Shown: positions 14,289-15,461 of the stretch, piece after piece | Layout of the letters: every line of letters begins with the position of its first letter | How positions within the stretch are numbered: the first letter of the stretch is position 1 | Source: CAYFJO01 sp964343305 | Lineage (GTDB): Bacteria > Planctomycetota > Planctomycetia > Pirellulales > Pirellulaceae | Direction of reading: 5' to 3' | Assembly (NCBI GenBank): GCA_964343305.1 | Contig: CAYFJO010000257.1 | Coordinates: forward strand, 1 to 15,461 | Length of the DNA stretch: 15,461 nucleotides | Position numbers and translations under genes: made by a program | The notes under the pieces: model-generated | Databases searched by the model: none | Told to the model about the DNA's origin: nothing | The model's input: only the letters and a program-made list of their open reading frames with translations

Positions 14289-15461
14289 CTACTTCAGGTT
14301 CGCGAGAAACTCGACCAGATCGCGGAGTTCGATCAACGCCAGGCGATTTGTCAGATCCGTGGGCATGACCGATTTCCCTTTGGAACGCTCTTCGATGTCG
14401 GCTTTGGCAATGCTGCGCTGCTCGCCGCTGGCCTCCACGATGTGGAACGATTGTTCGTCTTCTGATTTCAAAATGCCAGTGTAAATCTTACCTTCGACGG
14501 TGATAATCCGGACACCTTCGAACCCCTTCGCAATGACAGCATTAGGTGCCAACAGCGACTCGACCAAATACTCGCGCGGGTGTTTTGAGCCGATCTTGGT
14601 CAAATCCGGGCCGACCACGCCGCCTTGGCCTTCGATCTTGTGACAGCGGACGCACTGCGTTTTGGCTCGGTCGTGAAAGATCGCTCGACCTCGTTCGACG
14701 CTGCCACCCTGTGAGATCGTTGTCCGACGCCAGGCATCGAGATCGTCATCGTGACGCGAGAAATAAGTTCGCAATTTGTCCGCGACCAAGGCGTCGTCGC
14801 GCGCGGCGGCCGCTTCGATCACGTCCACACGCAACGCAACAGGCACCTCGTCGCCCAGCAATCGGTCCAGCCACTTGGCCAAAAGATTGTCGGCTTCGAC
14901 GAGTTGAATCTTGGACAACGTGGCAAGTGCCTGCTGACGTTCGGCGATCGAATCTCGCTCCAACGCCTGGCGAAGTTCATCCAGTGCACGCTCTGGATGT
15001 GTCGCTGTAAGTAGCCGCACGGCCTCGGCTCGCAGCAACGGATGGTCGGCGGCGAGTCCGGATTCGACGGCCTTGTCACGGTTGTTCTCGATCTTGGCGA
15101 ATTGTCGAAGCGCGGCGAGTCGCGTTGGAACGGATTTTGTTTCGTCAGAAATCCAACCGAGGATCATGGTGTGAACCGTGGGAATCTTCAGGCTGCCGGC
15201 AAATTGGATGGCCTCGCGTTGCAATTCGCCGTCGGTTTGTTCGACGAGTTGTGTCAGCGGTGTCACGATCGCGTCACGGATTGTGGCAAGGTCGCGGTGT
15301 GGCAGCGGACGAATCACGCCGAGCACTCGATCGCGCGGTGAAGGGCTTTGCCAGTCGCCCAGCGCGCTGGTTGCTTCGATGCGCATTGCGAGATCGTTTT
15401 CTGGATTCGCGGCGAAATGGACCAAAGCCGTCGCGTTGGAAACGTTGCCAAGACGAAAGTT
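14289..15461 (-). CDS. HEAT-repeat protein with PVC-type c-type haem domain, C-terminal part
   Basis: The frame is open to the right edge, so the start lies outside the window; 390 residues are visible. About residues 1-235 are helical repeats of HEAT type (for example RLAALRQFAKI, LLRAEAVRLLTATH). A c-type cytochrome domain follows: GRAIFHDRAKTQCVRCHKI with CXXCH at residues 270-274 (bases 14640-14654), then GPDLTKIG, and a likely distal haem ligand Met366 in KSVMP. The ending (LIELRDLVEFLANLK) is typical of the large planctomycete proteins with a beta-propeller or dehydrogenase-like N-terminal half, HEAT repeats and a terminal haem domain. Those are thought to be periplasmic redox proteins, perhaps linked to sugar oxidation; the role here is inferred from the architecture. 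The N-terminal domain cannot be seen. Confidence 0.85.
   Translation of the reverse strand, partial: NFRLGNVSNATALVHFAANPENDLAMRIEATSALGDWQSPSPRDRVLGVIRPLPHRDLATIRDAIVTPLTQLVEQTDGELQREAIQFAGSLKIPTVHTMILGWISDETKSVPTRLAALRQFAKIENNRDKAVESGLAADHPLLRAEAVRLLTATHPERALDELRQALERDSIAERQQALATLSKIQLVEADNLLAKWLDRLLGDEVPVALRVDVIEAAAARDDALVADKLRTYFSRHDDDLDAWRRTTISQGGSVERGRAIFHDRAKTQCVRCHKIEGQGGVVGPDLTKIGSKHPREYLVESLLAPNAVIAKGFEGVRIITVEGKIYTGILKSEDEQSFHIVEASGEQRSIAKADIEERSKGKSVMPTDLTNRLALIELRDLVEFLANLK

Overview
The window looks like chromosomal DNA from a planctomycete, probably of the Pirellula/Rhodopirellula group. Two proteins carry the DUF1559 (H-X9-DG) domain that is greatly expanded in Planctomycetota, and the last gene encodes a HEAT-repeat plus PVC-type c-type haem domain typical of the same phylum. 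Base composition is moderately G+C-rich and clear Shine-Dalgarno sites are rare, which also fits. No rRNA, tRNA, CRISPR array, transposase or phage gene is visible. All assignments come from reading motifs by eye; no database search was possible.

Layout. (1) 1-681, +: the C-terminal part of a membrane glycosyltransferase-like protein that enters from the left. (2) 682-954: an intergenic stretch with two related GC-rich hairpins. (3) 955-4425, +: two tandem paralogues of about 575 residues, six bases apart, each with a membrane anchor, a DUF1559 domain and a C-terminal domain of about 320 residues. I read that last domain as a remote relative of the serpin fold. (4) 4415-6708, -: a two-gene operon of a short-chain dehydrogenase/reductase followed by a fused family I CoA-transferase, translationally coupled by a GTGA overlap. 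Its 3' end overlaps the 3' end of the DUF1559 pair. (5) 6862-10636, +: a YfhO-like polytopic membrane protein overlapping a membrane-anchored SGNH hydrolase-like protein that contains a TPR insert. A short in-frame echo of the end of this SGNH gene lies just downstream. (6) 10802-15461, -: read in transcription order, a haem-binding HEAT-repeat protein (its start lies outside the window), a second SGNH-like protein and a second YfhO-like protein.

How the genes may work together. The GT-C-like proteins (1-681, the two YfhO-like proteins) and the two SGNH-like proteins suggest cell-envelope or exopolysaccharide decoration: glycosyl transfer from lipid carriers outside the membrane, with ester addition or removal by SGNH enzymes. 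YfhO-like and SGNH genes occur here as two neighbouring pairs on opposite strands that converge on each other. The SDR/CoA-transferase pair is an independent acyl-CoA metabolic operon. The most unusual item is the DUF1559-plus-serpin-like architecture, present as a tandem duplicate whose predicted reactive-centre loop is the most divergent part of an otherwise well-conserved C-terminal region.
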